Assembly: GCA_016929355.1 (NCBI GenBank)
Contig: JAFGJA010000513.1
Span: 1-5,940 of the forward strand
Origin: Anaerolineae bacterium
Lineage (GTDB): Bacteria; Chloroflexota; Anaerolineae; Aggregatilineales; Aggregatilineaceae
DNA: 5,940 bases
Direction: 5' to 3'
The notes below the pieces were generated by a model. It had not been told where the DNA came from and made no database searches. It worked only from the letters and a program-made list of their open reading frames with translations. The translations under genes were made by a program, and so were the position numbers. Shown piece after piece: positions 5,388-5,940 of the stretch (position 1 is the stretch's first letter; the number at the start of each line of letters is the position of its first letter).

Positions 5388-5569
5388 GTTAAAGGCAAAA
5401 GAAAACCCTATTTTCATCTCTTTGATGTGTCGCCACCGGCGGCATAGGTAACTCCCTTGAGTCAAACGCACACCTCTATCAAACCGCACCTGGGATGACT
5501 GATCAACCAGTGATTAGCGCGCGCGTGCCTGATGGGGGATATGCGGAAGTGGGGTCCTAACCGCTACCA
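5388..5569. other. Intergenic stretch without an assigned function
   Basis: Together with the repeats on either side this makes a 326-bp gap between permease and methyltransferase. I see no gene or convincing promoter in it. The only structure noted is weak: TTTGATGTGT (5421-5430) can pair with ACAC (5470-5473) and ATCAAA (5478-5483) across a bulge, and TTGAGTCAA (5458-5466) is a small palindrome in the loop. The methyltransferase-M20 promoter may lie here. Confidence 0.5.
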
Positions 5570-5612
5570 GACTCCCCCTCTCCATGCGTGGAGAGGGGGT
5601 CGGGAGGTGAGG
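5570..5612 (-). repeat. CCTCAC-hairpin 3'-end repeat, unit 3
   Basis: On the minus strand CCTCACC (5606-5612) is followed by an 11-bp perfect hairpin, CCCCCTCTCCA (5574-5584 on the plus strand) with TGGAGAGGGGG (5589-5599), around a four-base loop. It lies about 40 bp after the permease stop codon. It has the same order and orientation relative to its gene as units 1 and 2, and probably marks the 3' end of the permease transcript. Confidence 0.75.
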
Positions 5613-5652
5613 TTAATCAACAAACGTGAGTGGTGAAAAAGCCGACCTACAC

Positions 5653-5940
5653 CTATTCATACAGCGTCGGATCGAGCGCGTCCCGCAGGCCATCGCCGAG
5701 GAAATTAAAGCCCAACACCGTGATCATGATGGTCAGGCCGGGGAAGACCGCATACCACCACGCGCGCGTCGTGTAATTGCGCCCGGTATCGATCATCGTG
5801 CCCCAACTCGGATTCGGAATTTGCACGCCCAGGCCGAGAAAACTCAACCCGGACTCGGACAGGATCACGCCCGCCATACCGAGCGTTGCCAGCACAATGA
5901 TCGGCGCGATACCGTTCGGCAGCAGGTGCGAGGTCATGAT
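5653..5940 (-). CDS. Dpp/Opp-type ABC transporter permease, partial (C-terminus)
   Basis: The last 95 residues are present, ending at TAG 5653-5655; the frame stays open to the window edge, so the ATG at 5935-5937 is internal. The fragment begins IMTSHLLPN, the tail of the EAA loop by which such permeases contact the ATPase. A membrane segment follows (APIIVLATLGMAGVILSE), then GLSFLGLGVQIPNPSWGTMI, a stretch highly typical of DppC/OppC-family permeases. A last membrane segment is at about YAVFPGLTIMITVLGFNF, and the tail GDGLRDALDPTLYE is also characteristic. The protein is an inner-membrane subunit of a peptide, nickel or similar solute importer. The rest of the transporter would lie beyond the right edge. 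The minus-strand genes downstream (methyltransferase, M20 peptidase) suit a peptide substrate. DppC versus OppC cannot be settled. Confidence 0.95.
   Translation of the reverse strand: MMTSHLLPNGIAPIIVLATLGMAGVILSESGLSFLGLGVQIPNPSWGTMIDTGRNYTTRAWWYAVFPGLTIMITVLGFNFLGDGLRDALDPTLYE

Noticed and set aside
5498..5511. ACTG-ATCAAC-CAGT hairpin
   Set aside because: A four-bp stem is expected by chance in a stretch of this length and no T-run or gene context supports a function.
5935..5937. ATG as the start of the permease
   Set aside because: It falls within the EAA-loop tail of a family whose members are about 300 residues long, and the frame stays open to the window edge, so it is internal.

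Overview
The window looks like chromosomal DNA from a moderately GC-rich environmental bacterium. The gene set (luciferase-like oxidoreductase paralogues, a DinB-fold protein, a Dpp/Opp-type permease beside an M20 peptidase) and the abundant CCCCCTCTCC...GGAGAGGGGG hairpin repeats suggest a Chloroflexota (Anaerolineae-like) member. That is an inference from style and recollection, not a taxonomic result. I see no insertion sequence with a transposase, no phage gene, no CRISPR array and no tRNA or rRNA.

Layout. Six of the seven genes are on the minus strand. From the left: a luciferase-like oxidoreductase cut by the window edge (1-389), then a 348-bp non-coding block (390-737), then a complete paralogue of that oxidoreductase (738-1616). 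Next is an APH/choline-kinase-fold phosphotransferase (1729-2688). It is divergent from the only plus-strand gene, a DinB-like four-helix protein (2873-3328). That gene converges on an M20 metallopeptidase (3457-4605). Behind the peptidase lie a class I methyltransferase (4667-5326) and, after a 326-bp gap, the C-terminal end of a Dpp/Opp-type ABC permease (5653-5940).

Working relations. The methyltransferase and M20 peptidase are 61 bp apart with no terminator between them and are probably co-transcribed. The peptide-type permease upstream on the same strand suggests uptake followed by cytosolic hydrolysis, although a hairpin repeat separates permease and methyltransferase. The two oxidoreductases are tandem duplicates that share patches of near-identical DNA.

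The most unusual content is non-coding. (1) Positions 632-711 can fold into a gapless four-way cloverleaf: a 12-bp closing stem and three hairpins that abut with no unpaired base at the junction. (2) Two copies of a promoter-leader-terminator module (about 474-594 and 2755-2854) share a 34-bp promoter block and the start of the transcribed region; one lies ahead of the DinB gene and the other has no gene after it. (3) A CTCTGTG-type repeat lies directly upstream of the start codons of three minus-strand genes. (4) A CCTCAC-hairpin repeat follows three stop codons, always in the same orientation relative to the gene.
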